From: Marinobacter sp. ATCH36
GTDB lineage: Bacteria > Pseudomonadota > Gammaproteobacteria > Pseudomonadales > Oleiphilaceae
Assembly: GCF_023555055.1 (NCBI RefSeq)
Contig: NZ_JAMJPL010000002.1
Location: 496,001-560,000, forward strand
Length of the DNA stretch: 64,000 nt
Direction of reading: 5' to 3'
A program made the translations under genes and the position numbers. The notes under the pieces were generated by a model. The model searched no databases, had not been told where the DNA came from, and was given only the letters and a program-made list of their open reading frames with translations. Positions 9,297 to 18,628 of the stretch are shown here, piece after piece (the first letter of the stretch is position 1; every line of letters begins with the position of its first letter).

Positions 9297-9320
9297 GCCG
9301 GCAAAGCTACGCCGGCTCAG
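9293..9320. terminator. Hairpin spanning both stop codons of the convergent ABC ATPase and glpK genes
   Basis: A perfect 10-bp stem (CTGAGCCGGC with GCCGGCTCAG) around an 8-nt loop. The TGA of the ATPase gene (9294-9296) lies in the left arm and the TGA of glpK (9317-9319 on the other strand) in the right arm. There is no T-tract on either side, so it may act as an RNA 3'-end stabiliser rather than a classical terminator. Confidence 0.55.
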
Positions 9321-10798
9321 TTATTACAGACCCGTTCAACCGAGTCCAGCCATCCGGCGTACAGCTTTTCCCTGAGAGCCGGCCCCATCACGGGGTCAAA
9401 CCGGCGTTCGCGCTCCCACAATTGCGCTATTTCCTCCAGGCTTTGATAAACACCAGTCTGCAGACCGGCCAGGTAGGCCGCACCCAGGGCTGTCGTTTCC
9501 GTTACCCTGGGACGATCCACAGACACGTTGAGAATGTCTGCAAGAAACTGCATTACCCAGTCATTCACCACCATGCCACCGTCCACCCGCAATGCCTGCA
9601 GGGATGCACCATCATTCAGAATTGCCCGTATCAGGTCCTTGGTCTGGTAGCACACGGACTGCAGGCCAGCGGTGACGATTTCGCCGATGCCCGTATCCCG
9701 GGTCAATCCCATAATTGCACCGCGCGCATGGGGGTCCCAATGAGGGGCGCCAAGGCCGGTAAATGCCGGCACCAGGTAAACCGGATTGTCCACCCCAACC
9801 TCGGCGGCATAGGCGGACGACTCACTGGCGTGACTGATCAGCCGGAGCCCGTCCCGCAACCACTGCATGGCCGCGCCGGCGACAAATATGCTGCCTTCCA
9901 TTGCATAGCAGGGTTTGCCGTTCAGGCGATAGGCCATGGTTGTCAGCAACCGGTTCTCCGAGCGCAGCGCTTTCTCGCCGGTATTCAGCATCAAAAAACA
10001 GCCGGTTCCGTAGGTACTCTTCGCCATGCCGGGCTCAAAACAGGCCTGACCAACCAGGGCTGCATGCTGGTCACCGGCGATACCCGCCACTTGCACGGGA
10101 GCACCCAGCCAGTGATCGTCGGTGACGCCAAAGTCGGCCGCCGAATCAAATACTTCCGGCAGTATCGCCGAAGGAACCCGAAACAGGGCCAGCAGGTCGT
10201 CGTCCCACTGTTGGTCGTGGATATTAAACAGCGCGGTACGGGAGGCGTTGGTGGCATCCGTAAGGTGTGAGCGGCCGTTGGTAAGGTTCCACAGCAGCCA
10301 GCTGTCAACGGTGCCGAAAGCGAGCTCCCCGGCTTCGGCTCTGGCCCTGGCGCCGTCAACATGATCCAGAATCCAGGCAATCTTGGTGGCTGAAAAATAG
10401 GGATCAATCAGCAGGCCGGTGCGCTCAACCACAGTGCTTTCGTGGCCATCGGATTTGAGTTTCGTACAAACCGATGCAGTGCGACGATCCTGCCAGACAA
10501 TGGCGTGATGAATGGGTTCGCCGGTTGCCCGGTCCCAGATAACCGTGGTTTCACGCTGGTTGGTAATGCCGATACCCGCCAACTCTGAAGCACCTACGCC
10601 CGACTTTCTCAATGCTTCCCTGCAGACCGACAGGGTACTGTCCCAGATTTCCCGGGCATCATGTTCGACCTGACCGTCTTTGGGGAAATACTGGTGAAAT
10701 TCCTGTTGCGCGGTAGCAACAGAAGTGCCGGATGCGTCAAATACAATAGCTCGGGAGCTGGTCGTCCCCTGATCGATAGCGAGCAGGTACCGGGTCAT
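9317..10798 (-). CDS. glpK: Glycerol kinase
   Basis: Phosphorylates glycerol to sn-glycerol 3-phosphate. The 493 residues match the family length. The N-terminal phosphate-binding loop [15 protein letters not shown], the glycerol-site region [16 protein letters not shown], and the C-terminal [13 protein letters not shown] and [17 protein letters not shown] motifs of FGGY kinases are all present. No glpF, glpD or glpR gene is adjacent. The ATG follows AAAGGA at good spacing. It converges on the ABC ATPase gene, whose stop lies 20 bp away. Confidence 0.97.
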   Translation of the reverse strand: MTRYLLAIDQGTTSSRAIVFDASGTSVATAQQEFHQYFPKDGQVEHDAREIWDSTLSVCREALRKSGVGASELAGIGITNQRETTVIWDRATGEPIHHAIVWQDRRTASVCTKLKSDGHESTVVERTGLLIDPYFSATKIAWILDHVDGARARAEAGELAFGTVDSWLLWNLTNGRSHLTDATNASRTALFNIHDQQWDDDLLALFRVPSAILPEVFDSAADFGVTDDHWLGAPVQVAGIAGDQHAALVGQACFEPGMAKSTYGTGCFLMLNTGEKALRSENRLLTTMAYRLNGKPCYAMEGSIFVAGAAMQWLRDGLRLISHASESSAYAAEVGVDNPVYLVPAFTGLGAPHWDPHARGAIMGLTRDTGIGEIVTAGLQSVCYQTKDLIRAILNDGASLQALRVDGGMVVNDWVMQFLADILNVSVDRPRVTETTALGAAYLAGLQTGVYQSLEEIAQLWERERRFDPVMGPALREKLYAGWLDSVERVCNN

Positions 10799-10816
10799 TT
10801 CAGGCGTCCTTTCAGT

Positions 10817-10830
10817 TTGATCAGCATCAT
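10817..10830. promoter_or_regulatory. Fnr/Anr-like box upstream of glpK (weak candidate)
   Basis: TTGAT-CAGC-ATCAT, nine of the ten fixed bases of TTGATNNNNATCAA. It lies 19-32 bp before the glpK start codon, so binding would more likely block than activate. A chance match is possible in 64 kb. Confidence 0.3.
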
Positions 10831-10890
10831 TTTTGTTTGTTGATGCTGTAATCTTCTCAAAGGATCGGGGAGAATGTTAGCGAAAACACA

Positions 10891-10920
10891 ATAAAAAAGA
10901 GGGCTGGAAAACCAGCCCTC
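10891..10920 (-). terminator. Rho-independent terminator for the histidine-kinase operon
   Basis: Read on the minus strand, GAGGGCTGG pairs with CCAGCCCTC around a TTTT loop (10899-10920) and is followed by TTTTTTATT. It lies about 160 bp past the kinase stop codon and upstream of glpK, so it separates the two units. Confidence 0.85.
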
Positions 10921-11078
10921 AAATGACGAATGAAACAAGGAAAGTTCGTAAGAACTGCAACCTCAAAAGTCATCCCTTACACCATTAGTATCCCTCTGAT
11001 CGTCAAAGCCTTCAGTTGTGGTTGTGTTGCTTGTTTGTTACATCCGGTGAGCGCCGAGAAGCCCGTCACAAAAACTGT

Positions 11079-12653
11079 TCAGAGGCTGTGTTCCGTCGGC
11101 TTCTTTCGGGGCCATACCAGGCTGAACCGGGCGCCACCAAGCTCATCACTGCGGCTGACAAACGCCTGACCTCCGTGCCAATAAAGAATTCTTCTGACAA
11201 TCGACAAGCCTAGGCCATAACCACCAGAAGTCCGGGTGCGGCTGTCATCAAGCCGGGCAAAAGCCGTAAACACCTTCTCCCAGTCCTCCTCCGGAATGCC
11301 CGGACCATCGTCTTCGACATCGATTCGGCAATTATCTTCATCGAACTGGCAGTGCACCCTGACTTTTCGGGTGGCATAGCGCGCGGCATTCCCCACCAGG
11401 TTCTGGACCGCCCGATGCAGGTACCGGGGCTCCACATCCGACAACGACCAGCGTTCCGATTCTTCGTCAATATCCGCTTCAATACTGTACTCGGGGCGGG
11501 TCATCTGCTGTTCGCTGACCACCTGCCGGACGATGTCCGACACCGATGTCTCCTGCAGGGCGAAGACCGGCCCGCCCTGCTCCAGCCTCGCGTATGTCAG
11601 TATCTCATCAATCAACTCATCCAGTTCCTGGATATCACCGTCGATGCCATCGAGCTGCTTCTGCAACGCTTCCGGGCTACTGGCGCTCTCGATCATCTGA
11701 ACGCCAAAACGTATACGCGCAACCGGCGTTCTCAATTCATGGGAAACCGCGTGGATCATTTCGCGCTGTACGCCCACCAACCTCTGGATATGCTCCGCCA
11801 TGCTGTTGAAGGCGGCCGCCAACCGCGATACCAGACGGCTATCGCCGGCATCGATTCGGGCCCCCATTTCACCGCGGGCAATTCGGATGGCGACAGACTC
11901 CACGGCACGGAGGTTACTATCCACATCCCGCAGAGCGAGATAGAGCGCCAACGCCAGTACACTCCCGGCGATCACCAGTAGTAAAAGCACTACCGGCCAG
12001 GCCCAGGGATTAAACGGCGACGGCATTGCCAGATCCACCAGGGTGCCATCGTCCAGGCGAAGCAGGACATGGGCCCGGTCCTGCGACGGATGATGATAGA
12101 GTGAGATACCTCGTTCAGAGACGCGATCCAGAACATCTACATCCGGAAGTGCTGACTGGTCCTGAACAGGCGCCATTTTCACCTCCAGGGCTTCAGAAAG
12201 CTGCCCCATGGCATCTTCTCGCGCTTCAGCCGGGATGTCGTCAAGGTGGAGACGGGCTATCAGAGCAGTAGCCTCGGCAACGTCACTGTAGATATCCCGG
12301 AATCGCAGATCGAGAATACGGCCGTGACCATCGTGAATCATCACCTGCTGGCCAATGCTGGTTTGCAGCGCTACCACCTGGCCATAGGACAATCGCTCCA
12401 TAATGACATCCGAGAACGGCAGATCATCGGCGGGCGTTACCCGGAAATCGTAGAAAGACTCAAGCCAGTGGTATTGCTGTTCGGGATGAGGCGTCGCGGC
12501 GATCCAATGCAAAAGTGGGCCCGAAAACCGTTCCTGCCAGAACTGCTCCCGTACTGAATTCACACCCATAAAAAGTGCAGCACAAAGCAGAAGAATCAGA
12601 AAGGTCAGGCCAATCAGGCGAGCGTAGAGCTTGAGAAAAAACTTGAGGGGCAT
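11079..12653 (-). CDS. RstB-like membrane sensor histidine kinase
   Basis: 524 residues. Membrane helix 1 lies at about 11-32, followed by a periplasmic domain of about 185 residues, membrane helix 2 at about 218-242, HAMP to about 295, the H-box SHELRTPVAR with phospho-acceptor His305, an N-box GNAARYA, a G1-box DDGPGIPEED and the last catalytic-domain motif TSGGYGLGLSIV. Length, HAMP arrangement and the RstA-like partner gene suggest the RstB branch; the signal sensed is unknown. It follows the regulator gene by 58 bp and ends at a strong terminator. The operon is divergent from olsBA. Confidence 0.9.
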   Translation of the reverse strand: MPLKFFLKLYARLIGLTFLILLLCAALFMGVNSVREQFWQERFSGPLLHWIAATPHPEQQYHWLESFYDFRVTPADDLPFSDVIMERLSYGQVVALQTSIGQQVMIHDGHGRILDLRFRDIYSDVAEATALIARLHLDDIPAEAREDAMGQLSEALEVKMAPVQDQSALPDVDVLDRVSERGISLYHHPSQDRAHVLLRLDDGTLVDLAMPSPFNPWAWPVVLLLLVIAGSVLALALYLALRDVDSNLRAVESVAIRIARGEMGARIDAGDSRLVSRLAAAFNSMAEHIQRLVGVQREMIHAVSHELRTPVARIRFGVQMIESASSPEALQKQLDGIDGDIQELDELIDEILTYARLEQGGPVFALQETSVSDIVRQVVSEQQMTRPEYSIEADIDEESERWSLSDVEPRYLHRAVQNLVGNAARYATRKVRVHCQFDEDNCRIDVEDDGPGIPEEDWEKVFTAFARLDDSRTRTSGGYGLGLSIVRRILYWHGGQAFVSRSDELGGARFSLVWPRKKPTEHSL

Positions 12654-12711
12654 TGCGATAACCCTGGCATTGAACGCCGGCCCGAATGGGCCAGCGCCAG
12701 AGACTGAACAG

Positions 12712-13449
12712 TCAGGCTTCCTTTACAAACAGATAGCCCTTGCTGCGTACGGTTTTAATGCGCCTCGGATGAATCGGATCATCACCAATCTTGGGTCGAA
12801 TCCGCGAGACCCGGACGTCGATCGAACGATCCTGGCCATCGTATTCGATGCCTCTCAGCGCGGTAAAAATTTCCTCACGGCTGAGAACCCGGCCAGCGTT
12901 ACTGGCCAGCAACCACAGCAGGTCGAATTCCGCGCTGGTCAGATCAATGCTGTCATCGTTCAGCCACGCCTCGCGCATGGAGCGATCCACCACCAGGTCG
13001 TTGAACTGCAACCTGACGGGCTCCTCGCCACTGCCCTCTTCCGCATCCGCCGAGCCGTTCTCGGTTACCCGCCGCAGCAAGGCACGAATTCTTGCCAGTA
13101 ATACTCTCGGCTGAACCGGCTTTCCTATGTAATCATCTGCGCCCATTTCCAGGCCGAGCACCTGGTCCAGGTCATCGGTGCGGGCAGTCAGCATGATGAT
13201 GGGCCCGGGATAGAAAGGCCGGGCCCGCCTGCAGATGGACAACCCGTCCTCGCCGGGCAACATCAGGTCGAGCACGACCAGATCAGGCTGCTCCTGACGA
13301 ATACGCTCGACCGCTTTGCCACCGTGGGTTTCGAGAGAAACTGTCAGCCCGTTACCTTCCAGATATTCCCTGGTCAGCTCAGCCAGCCTCTCATCATCTT
13401 CGACTATAAGAATCCGCCAACTTTCGTTCGTCTGTTCCACGCCGTCCAT
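12712..13449 (-). CDS. OmpR/RstA-like DNA-binding response regulator
   Basis: 245 residues from the chosen start. The receiver domain begins at WRILIVEDDE; phospho-acceptor Asp61 lies in VVLDLMLPGEDG, Thr88 in IIMLTAR, and Lys110 in GADDYIGKP. The C-terminal winged helix (about 145-242) has the SAEFDLLWLLASNAGRVLSR and DVRVSRIRPKIG motifs of the OmpR class. Several in-frame starts exist upstream to 13575; I chose the ATG at 13447-13449 because receiver domains normally begin within a dozen residues of it, although its ribosome site is weak. It is the first gene of the two-component operon and could control the divergent olsBA genes, but nothing seen proves that. Confidence 0.9.
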   Translation of the reverse strand: MDGVEQTNESWRILIVEDDERLAELTREYLEGNGLTVSLETHGGKAVERIRQEQPDLVVLDLMLPGEDGLSICRRARPFYPGPIIMLTARTDDLDQVLGLEMGADDYIGKPVQPRVLLARIRALLRRVTENGSADAEEGSGEEPVRLQFNDLVVDRSMREAWLNDDSIDLTSAEFDLLWLLASNAGRVLSREEIFTALRGIEYDGQDRSIDVRVSRIRPKIGDDPIHPRRIKTVRSKGYLFVKEA

Positions 13450-13663
13450 CTCTGATTTTGTTATTCCGGTTTTTTGAAGCTTCCGGCCACGTTCACCCCA
13501 CCTGGCCGAAAAAGAGTCGTCTGCCAGAAGATCTGCCATGTAACTGACAATACAGGCTACCTCCTGTAACAGCAATTATACATGCTATTCAGAAATATAC
13601 ATGGAAGCGCCCGTTCGTTACAGCCCGTGACAAACGTCACAGTGCAACATCCGCCCCCGATGC

Positions 13664-13681
13664 TTGTCACAAAGTCGTCAT
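13664..13681 (+). promoter_or_regulatory. Candidate PHO box upstream of olsB
   Basis: Two 7-mers, TTGTCAC (13664-13670) and TCGTCAT (13675-13681), are separated by AAAG. They lie 11 bp apart like the CTGTCAT repeats bound by PhoB, and each matches five of seven positions. A weaker third repeat GGTTCAT keeps the same phase at 13686-13692. It lies about 70-87 bp before the olsB ATG. A separate palindrome, GTGAC-AAAC-GTCAC at 13627-13640, may be another operator in this 301-bp divergent region. Confidence 0.5.
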
Positions 13682-13750
13682 CCCCGGTTCATTTCAATGT
13701 CACACCGAATTCATAGCCTTGTCCAAAAGAGGACACAAAGAGGCATTGCC

Positions 13751-14515
13751 ATGAACGCCCAGACAGCCCGCCTATCAAGACCGGCCCGCCGGCTTGAAAC
13801 CATCATCACGCGGCAACCGGATCTGATCGAAGCCGCACAGAAATTACGTTACCGGGTATTTTCGGAAGAGTACGGCTCCGACCTCGGTGCAACCGTCCCC
13901 GGAATTGATGCCGACGAATTCGACCGGTATTGCGACCACCTGATTGTTACCGACCAGAACACCGGCGAGCTGGTGGCAACCACGCGAGTATTGCACCACA
14001 GCAAGGCCATGGAGGCCGGCGGCTTCTATTCCGAGGGAGAATTCGAATTATCCTCGCTGTACCGGCTGCCTGGAGCCGTCGCTGAACTTGGACGAACCTG
14101 CGTACACCCGGACTACCGGAATGGCGCAACCATCAGCCTGTTGTGGGCCTCTTTGGCGGAATACCTGGTGTCTCGCGATGTAGACTACCTCATAGGTTGT
14201 GCCAGCATTGGCATGTCAGACGGCGGCCTGAAAGCATGGCGTATAGCCCGCTACCTGCAGCGTGAATTTCTCGCTGGTGAGGAATATCGGGTAACACCGC
14301 TGCGGGCACTGCCGCACCTCACCCACACCGTCAGCGAAGAGCGGCCGGTAGATGTACCAGCGCTGATCAAAGCCTATATGCGACTCGGTGCCCGCGTATG
14401 CGGAGAGCCCTGCTGGGATCCGGACTTCCGCTGTGCTGATCTGCTGGTTGTGCTGGACGTGAACAACCTGGCCAGCCGCTACAGCCGACACTTTATGCGT
14501 AACCAGGCTCAGTAA
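13751..14515 (+). CDS. olsB: Ornithine N-acyltransferase (lyso-ornithine lipid synthase)
   Basis: 254 residues in the GNAT/OlsB family. The N-terminal QKLRYRVFSEEYG, the central GAVAELGRTCVHPDYRNGA and the later YLIGCASIG are characteristic of OlsB. The enzyme moves a 3-hydroxyacyl group from acyl carrier protein to ornithine, the first step to ornithine lipids, which replace phospholipids when phosphate is short. The ATG at 13751 follows AGAGG; an earlier in-frame start would add a non-conserved tail and run into the PHO-box region. olsA begins 36 bp downstream, giving a complete two-gene ornithine lipid pathway. Confidence 0.88.
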   Translation: MNAQTARLSRPARRLETIITRQPDLIEAAQKLRYRVFSEEYGSDLGATVPGIDADEFDRYCDHLIVTDQNTGELVATTRVLHHSKAMEAGGFYSEGEFELSSLYRLPGAVAELGRTCVHPDYRNGATISLLWASLAEYLVSRDVDYLIGCASIGMSDGGLKAWRIARYLQREFLAGEEYRVTPLRALPHLTHTVSEERPVDVPALIKAYMRLGARVCGEPCWDPDFRCADLLVVLDVNNLASRYSRHFMRNQAQ

Positions 14516-14551
14516 GCGACCAACATCAACGCGGTAACCTGAGGATTGGCC

Positions 14552-15358
14552 ATGGAACTCATACGCCTGACCACAAGACTTGCACTTTTTTCCGGATTTC
14601 TGGCGCTGACGGCAACCCTCGCAGCCACTTTGCTAGTGCTGGAAACCCTTTTCCGGTGCCACATCAACCGCGCGCCCTTCGCTCGCATCTGCTTCAGCGG
14701 TGCAAGCCGCTGCCTCGGCTTTCGTATCTCTGCAAAAGGCATTCCCGACAACGGGCCCGTACTTTATGTGAGCAATCATATTTCCTGGTCCGACATTCCA
14801 GTGCTCGGAGGCATGGTTCCCCTTCATTTTCTATCCAAGGCCGAAGTCGGTCGCTGGCCAATAATCGGCTGGCTGGCGAATCAGGCCGGCACCCTGTTTA
14901 TCCAGCGTGGCAGCGGTAAGGCGGGGCTTGCGCGTCGTGAAATTGCCAATACGCTAGGTCAGGGGCGGTCGGTGCTGGTGTTCCCGGAAGGCACCACAAC
15001 AGCAGGTGTCACGGTTTTACCGTTTCATAGCCGCCTGCTCCAGGCAGCAGCCGATGCCGGGGTGGACATCCAGCCCATCAGTATTGGCTACCTGCGGAAT
15101 GGGCACCCTGACCACCTGGCCCCATTCATCGGCGATGATGAGTTCCAGCATCACCTGGTCCGCATGCTGCGCCAGCCGGCCGTCGAGGTGGGTGTTATTG
15201 CCCATCCTGTGGTATCCCTGCGGGAAGGCAGCGACCTGTCCGAGATAGCCAGGGGATTGCAGAAGACTGTTCAGGACGGATTATGGGAAATCCAGGCCGG
15301 AAGACTGTCAAAGCCGGAAACTACCGGGCAGACAGCTATTGCCAGCCCGAAGGTGTGA
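14552..15358 (+). CDS. olsA: PlsC-type acyltransferase, probable OlsA (lyso-ornithine lipid to ornithine lipid)
   Basis: 268 residues. An N-terminal membrane segment (about 12-32) precedes the PlsC acyltransferase fold, with the catalytic HxxxxD in NHISWSD and the substrate-binding FPEGTT. PlsC-fold enzymes also make phosphatidic acid, but the position 36 bp behind olsB makes OlsA, which adds the second fatty acid to lyso-ornithine lipid, the best call. The ATG at 14552 follows GAGGA by 6 nt. Its stop codon is only 2 bp from that of the convergent SlyD-like gene, so no terminator fits between them. Confidence 0.82.
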   Translation: MELIRLTTRLALFSGFLALTATLAATLLVLETLFRCHINRAPFARICFSGASRCLGFRISAKGIPDNGPVLYVSNHISWSDIPVLGGMVPLHFLSKAEVGRWPIIGWLANQAGTLFIQRGSGKAGLARREIANTLGQGRSVLVFPEGTTTAGVTVLPFHSRLLQAAADAGVDIQPISIGYLRNGHPDHLAPFIGDDEFQHHLVRMLRQPAVEVGVIAHPVVSLREGSDLSEIARGLQKTVQDGLWEIQAGRLSKPETTGQTAIASPKV

Positions 15359-15360
15359 CT

Positions 15361-15819
15361 TCAGCTCAGGGGATGGCCGGCGTTGATTTCCTCTTCCGTG
15401 GCTTCACGCTTGCCGATGATCTCCAGATCAAAGTAGAGGGTGAAGCCAGCCAGCGGATGATTGGCATCGACCCGCACCAGATTGCCGTCAATACCTACCA
15501 CCTGAACCACCTGTGCGCTATCACCGGTATTGGTCTGGAACTTCATCCCCACATGCAGGTTTTCCACGCCTTCGAACATTGACCGGGGAACCTTGCGAAT
15601 CAGCTCCGGATTGTGCTCACCATAGGCCATAGCGGGCGGCACGGTTACTTCCAGGCAGTCTCCGATATTACGGTCTTTCACCGCTTTCTGGATGCCTTCA
15701 ATGATTTCCGGGCTACCCTCCAGAAAATACAGCGGCTCGCTGCCCTCGGAAGTGTCGACCAGCTCTCCCACTTTGTTCTTGAGAACATAATGAACGGTAA
15801 ATACAAAAGGTTTTTGCAT
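15361..15819 (-). CDS. SlyD-like FKBP-type peptidyl-prolyl isomerase
   Basis: 152 residues with the SlyD layout: an FKBP domain in two halves (VHYVLKNKVGELVDTS; VDANHPLAGFTLYFDLEIIGKREATEEEI) around an insert-in-flap chaperone domain (about 70-130; PPAMAYGEHNPELIRKVPR). Such proteins are cytoplasmic folding helpers. It ends GHPLS and so lacks the His/Cys-rich nickel-binding tail of E. coli SlyD, arguing against a role in hydrogenase maturation. Its ATG overlaps the last base of the upstream gene's TGA (TGATG), which implies translational coupling. Confidence 0.9.
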   Translation of the reverse strand: MQKPFVFTVHYVLKNKVGELVDTSEGSEPLYFLEGSPEIIEGIQKAVKDRNIGDCLEVTVPPAMAYGEHNPELIRKVPRSMFEGVENLHVGMKFQTNTGDSAQVVQVVGIDGNLVRVDANHPLAGFTLYFDLEIIGKREATEEEINAGHPLS

Positions 15820-18026
15820 CAGGTAGTACGGTTTCCTGTGTCCGGTGTATCAGTCAGCTTCAGTGCATGGATTACCAGGCGCTGATCCAGCTTTGCTTTC
15901 AGCCCTTTGGGCTGGTCAAGGCTCATACGTTCCAGCAACGACCGGTACCTACCCTGATCGTCCTTTGCCTTCGCTGCACGCCACAAGGTTGCCAGTTTAC
16001 CACGACGGGTTGCCGTTGCGGCCTTCAGTGTCTGCAATGCCTTGCCCAACCTCAGTTCTTCATCCGTGAAATCCCTGCCAAACGGGAAGGGAGGAAATAC
16101 CTCCTTGTCACCCGCCGCACGGATGGCGGCCTGAACGGATTCCGGCGTGTTATTGCACCATTCTGACGGCAAGCGAAACGAGGCATCCACTTTTCCGGCC
16201 TTCTGCGCCTGCTTCAGCAATCCCTGCTGGAACCGGGAATCGGCAATGCGGATCAGGCGCAGATAGACTTGCTCATCCGATTGACCACGCAGATCCGCAA
16301 TGCCGTATTCAGTGATCACGATATCCCTCAGGTGGCGAGGAATAGTGCAGTGGCCGTAACTGAACACGATGTTGGACAGGGTTTTACCCCCGGAACTACG
16401 GGTGCTGCTCAAAGTCAGTATAGATCGGGCCTCCGGCAGCTCGTGCGCCATGGCCACAAAATTATACTGACCACCCACGCCGCTGACCACGCGACCATCA
16501 TCCAGGCCGTCCGAGACAGCCGCGCCGTTAAGGGTATACATCATCGCCGAGTTGACGAAACGGCTGTGAACCCTCTGCGCGACCTTGAGGCGCTGATTGC
16601 CAAACGCGTGATCATAAAGATGGTTGATGTAGTTCACACTGGTCATGCAGATACGTTGCCGATCCTGCGGAGACAAGTCCCGCAGGCGCTGGTAAAACTG
16701 TTCCGGCCCGACATAGAAACCGCCATGGAGAACAATCCCCCCGGTCAGTCGCTCCCCCAGCGCCAGGGAGGCAATCGCCTGCCTCGCTGCCTCATTGTCG
16801 AGGTCCGGATCAAGTGACTGGTCACCGATTCTCAGACGCCCTCCCTTGAACTCCACACCTGAATGAAGGATGCCGTAGCTACAGAGCCACTTTACATCGC
16901 GGGCCCGCAGCGGCGAGACGATCAGCTTTTCCCGGCGCAGCACATCGAGGGTGTCCAGCGAAACATGGTGAGCCAGCTCTCCCCGGTTAATCAGTGTCTG
17001 CAAGCCGGCATCATCAAACACTTCCCGGTTCAGTACACCGGCTTCCATCAGGTAGATGAATCCGTCCACCATCATTTCGCTGCATCCGTACAGCCCCTCC
17101 GTGAACGTACCAGTGCCCCCATACTCGTTTACGACAGGAAAGCGCTCGGCAATTTCAAGGTGGTCAAACACCTTTTTCCAGTGGTCGTTGTCTGTATGCC
17201 TCAGGATTGCACTGTGAACCAACGCCGCTCCCAACGATCCGATACCCACCTGGAGCGTACCGCCATCTTTCAGCATTGCGCTGGCATAAAATCCGATCAG
17301 GTGATCTTCCGGGCTGACCGACATCTGTGGCGCCGAGAACAGGGGGTAGTCAGACGAGGCCTGCTCAAGAACAATGTCAAAACGAGCCTGCTCCACCGCA
17401 GCATCGTTGCCCATATAGGGAAGATGGCTATTGGTTTCCGCCACGATAGCGACCGGCGTCCCCGTCTCCTCACGTTCCCTGAGCAGGGGAATCAGGTCGA
17501 GGGTAAGATCCGGATTACAACTCAGGCTGAACGTGTCCTGCTGCTCGGGCTCCGTGGGAGGCGCCACCATCTGGCCCACCACATTGACGCCAAGCGCCAT
17601 CAAATCCCGGACAGCGTGGGTGTAATTGGTGCAGACATAATTTCTCTGTTGGGTTTCGTTATGGAGAAAGGACCCTGCCTTGAAGAAAAATTCCGACACT
17701 TTCACATTATCCGGCAGCTTTTGCAGGATCACATCCCGCGCGAACTCAAGCTCGGGAATCTGGCCATAAAGCCTTTCGGCGAATGGCCCCATGAAGCGCT
17801 TCTCCAGCGACGAACTGCCAACCGGGGCGGTCAGGGACAACGCGGTTACGATGTGCAACTGAACGGATGGGTCATTCTTCGCGCGTTGATAAAGGGCATT
17901 CACAAGTCGGACTGGTTTACCGAGGCCAAGAGGCAAGCCAAGCGTGATCGTCTTTCCAACCCGGCGGATCAACTCATCCACACATTCAGCACTACTTCCC
18001 AGTGTTACCGGTTGTTCCTTTGCCAT
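15819..18026 (-). CDS. Acetyl-CoA hydrolase/transferase family protein
   Basis: 735 residues from the chosen start. It belongs to the family of acetyl-CoA hydrolases and 4-hydroxybutyrate/succinyl CoA-transferases. The region VVNEYGGTGTFTEGLYG and the C-terminal motif VITEYGIADLRGQSDEQVYLRLI, with the glutamate that forms the acyl thioester in this family, are present. It is longer than typical members (about 430-650 residues), with extra sequence at both ends. The acyl group cannot be told from sequence. GGAG lies 7 nt before the ATG at 18026; the upstream in-frame ATG at 18032 touches it. It is coupled to the SlyD-like gene. Confidence 0.85.
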   Translation of the reverse strand: MAKEQPVTLGSSAECVDELIRRVGKTITLGLPLGLGKPVRLVNALYQRAKNDPSVQLHIVTALSLTAPVGSSSLEKRFMGPFAERLYGQIPELEFARDVILQKLPDNVKVSEFFFKAGSFLHNETQQRNYVCTNYTHAVRDLMALGVNVVGQMVAPPTEPEQQDTFSLSCNPDLTLDLIPLLREREETGTPVAIVAETNSHLPYMGNDAAVEQARFDIVLEQASSDYPLFSAPQMSVSPEDHLIGFYASAMLKDGGTLQVGIGSLGAALVHSAILRHTDNDHWKKVFDHLEIAERFPVVNEYGGTGTFTEGLYGCSEMMVDGFIYLMEAGVLNREVFDDAGLQTLINRGELAHHVSLDTLDVLRREKLIVSPLRARDVKWLCSYGILHSGVEFKGGRLRIGDQSLDPDLDNEAARQAIASLALGERLTGGIVLHGGFYVGPEQFYQRLRDLSPQDRQRICMTSVNYINHLYDHAFGNQRLKVAQRVHSRFVNSAMMYTLNGAAVSDGLDDGRVVSGVGGQYNFVAMAHELPEARSILTLSSTRSSGGKTLSNIVFSYGHCTIPRHLRDIVITEYGIADLRGQSDEQVYLRLIRIADSRFQQGLLKQAQKAGKVDASFRLPSEWCNNTPESVQAAIRAAGDKEVFPPFPFGRDFTDEELRLGKALQTLKAATATRRGKLATLWRAAKAKDDQGRYRSLLERMSLDQPKGLKAKLDQRLVIHALKLTDTPDTGNRTT

Positions 18027-18106
18027 GACCATACTCCGTATCTGTGCACGAAAATGCATTTAACGGGAATAATCACACGCGAAAACGCGTCAGGCAATGA
18101 CGCCGG

Positions 18107-18421
18107 TCAGAAATTCCACTTGAGGTTGAGGCAGGCGCCTTCCTCAAGCAGCGCTATACCATGATCCGCCTGGGCGCGGTCAGAAGCATAGGTTTTCGAT
18201 CGGGACTCTGAGCGACTGAACCCAAGGCTCAGCAGACGTGAGCCGAGGTTTGTGTACATGTCTACTTCATCAGTCTCAAAATCACCCGACATCTGATCCT
18301 GAAGCTGGTAGATATCCTCAGCAGGCACTTCATCGGCGAAAACGCGCTCACTGGCTTCAGCACGAACCACGAACGCGATCATATTGAGTGCAAGAAGTGC
18401 GATGAAGATACGGATAATCAT
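18107..18421 (-). CDS. Small exported protein of unknown function
   Basis: 104 residues. A signal peptide (MIIRIFIALLALNMIAFVVRAEA, cleavage likely near residue 23) is followed by an acidic, then Ser/Arg-rich mature part ending LEEGACLNLKWNF. I do not recognise a family. The clear signal peptide, absence of an overlapping alternative and position 80 bp before the CoA-transferase gene support it as a real gene. It may be a periplasmic protein. Confidence 0.6.
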   Translation of the reverse strand: MIIRIFIALLALNMIAFVVRAEASERVFADEVPAEDIYQLQDQMSGDFETDEVDMYTNLGSRLLSLGFSRSESRSKTYASDRAQADHGIALLEEGACLNLKWNF

Positions 18422-18628
18422 ATCGATTCTGGTGACCTGTCAGCGAAACGGAAGTCTACTGTCATGTAGTGCTTAAGTCTAATGATTAATGGCCAGAAAG
18501 ATGTGATTTTGCACACATTTGCGCTGCATTTTTGTCACCAGATCACCGCATTTCTGTCAAAAAAATACCGACTTTTATTGCAAGTTGTAAACAGCCCTCC
18601 CCCGCCGAGAGACGTCACCGCGATTTCC

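Noticed and set aside
15820..16166. Plus-strand frames downstream of the SlyD-like gene
   Set aside because: They lie wholly within the CoA-transferase gene on the other strand and show no family features.
16863..18164. A 433-codon open frame on the plus strand opposite the acyl-CoA transferase gene
   Set aside because: It is a frame shadow: the minus-strand protein has clear family motifs, while the plus-strand translation has no recognisable domain and no ribosome site.
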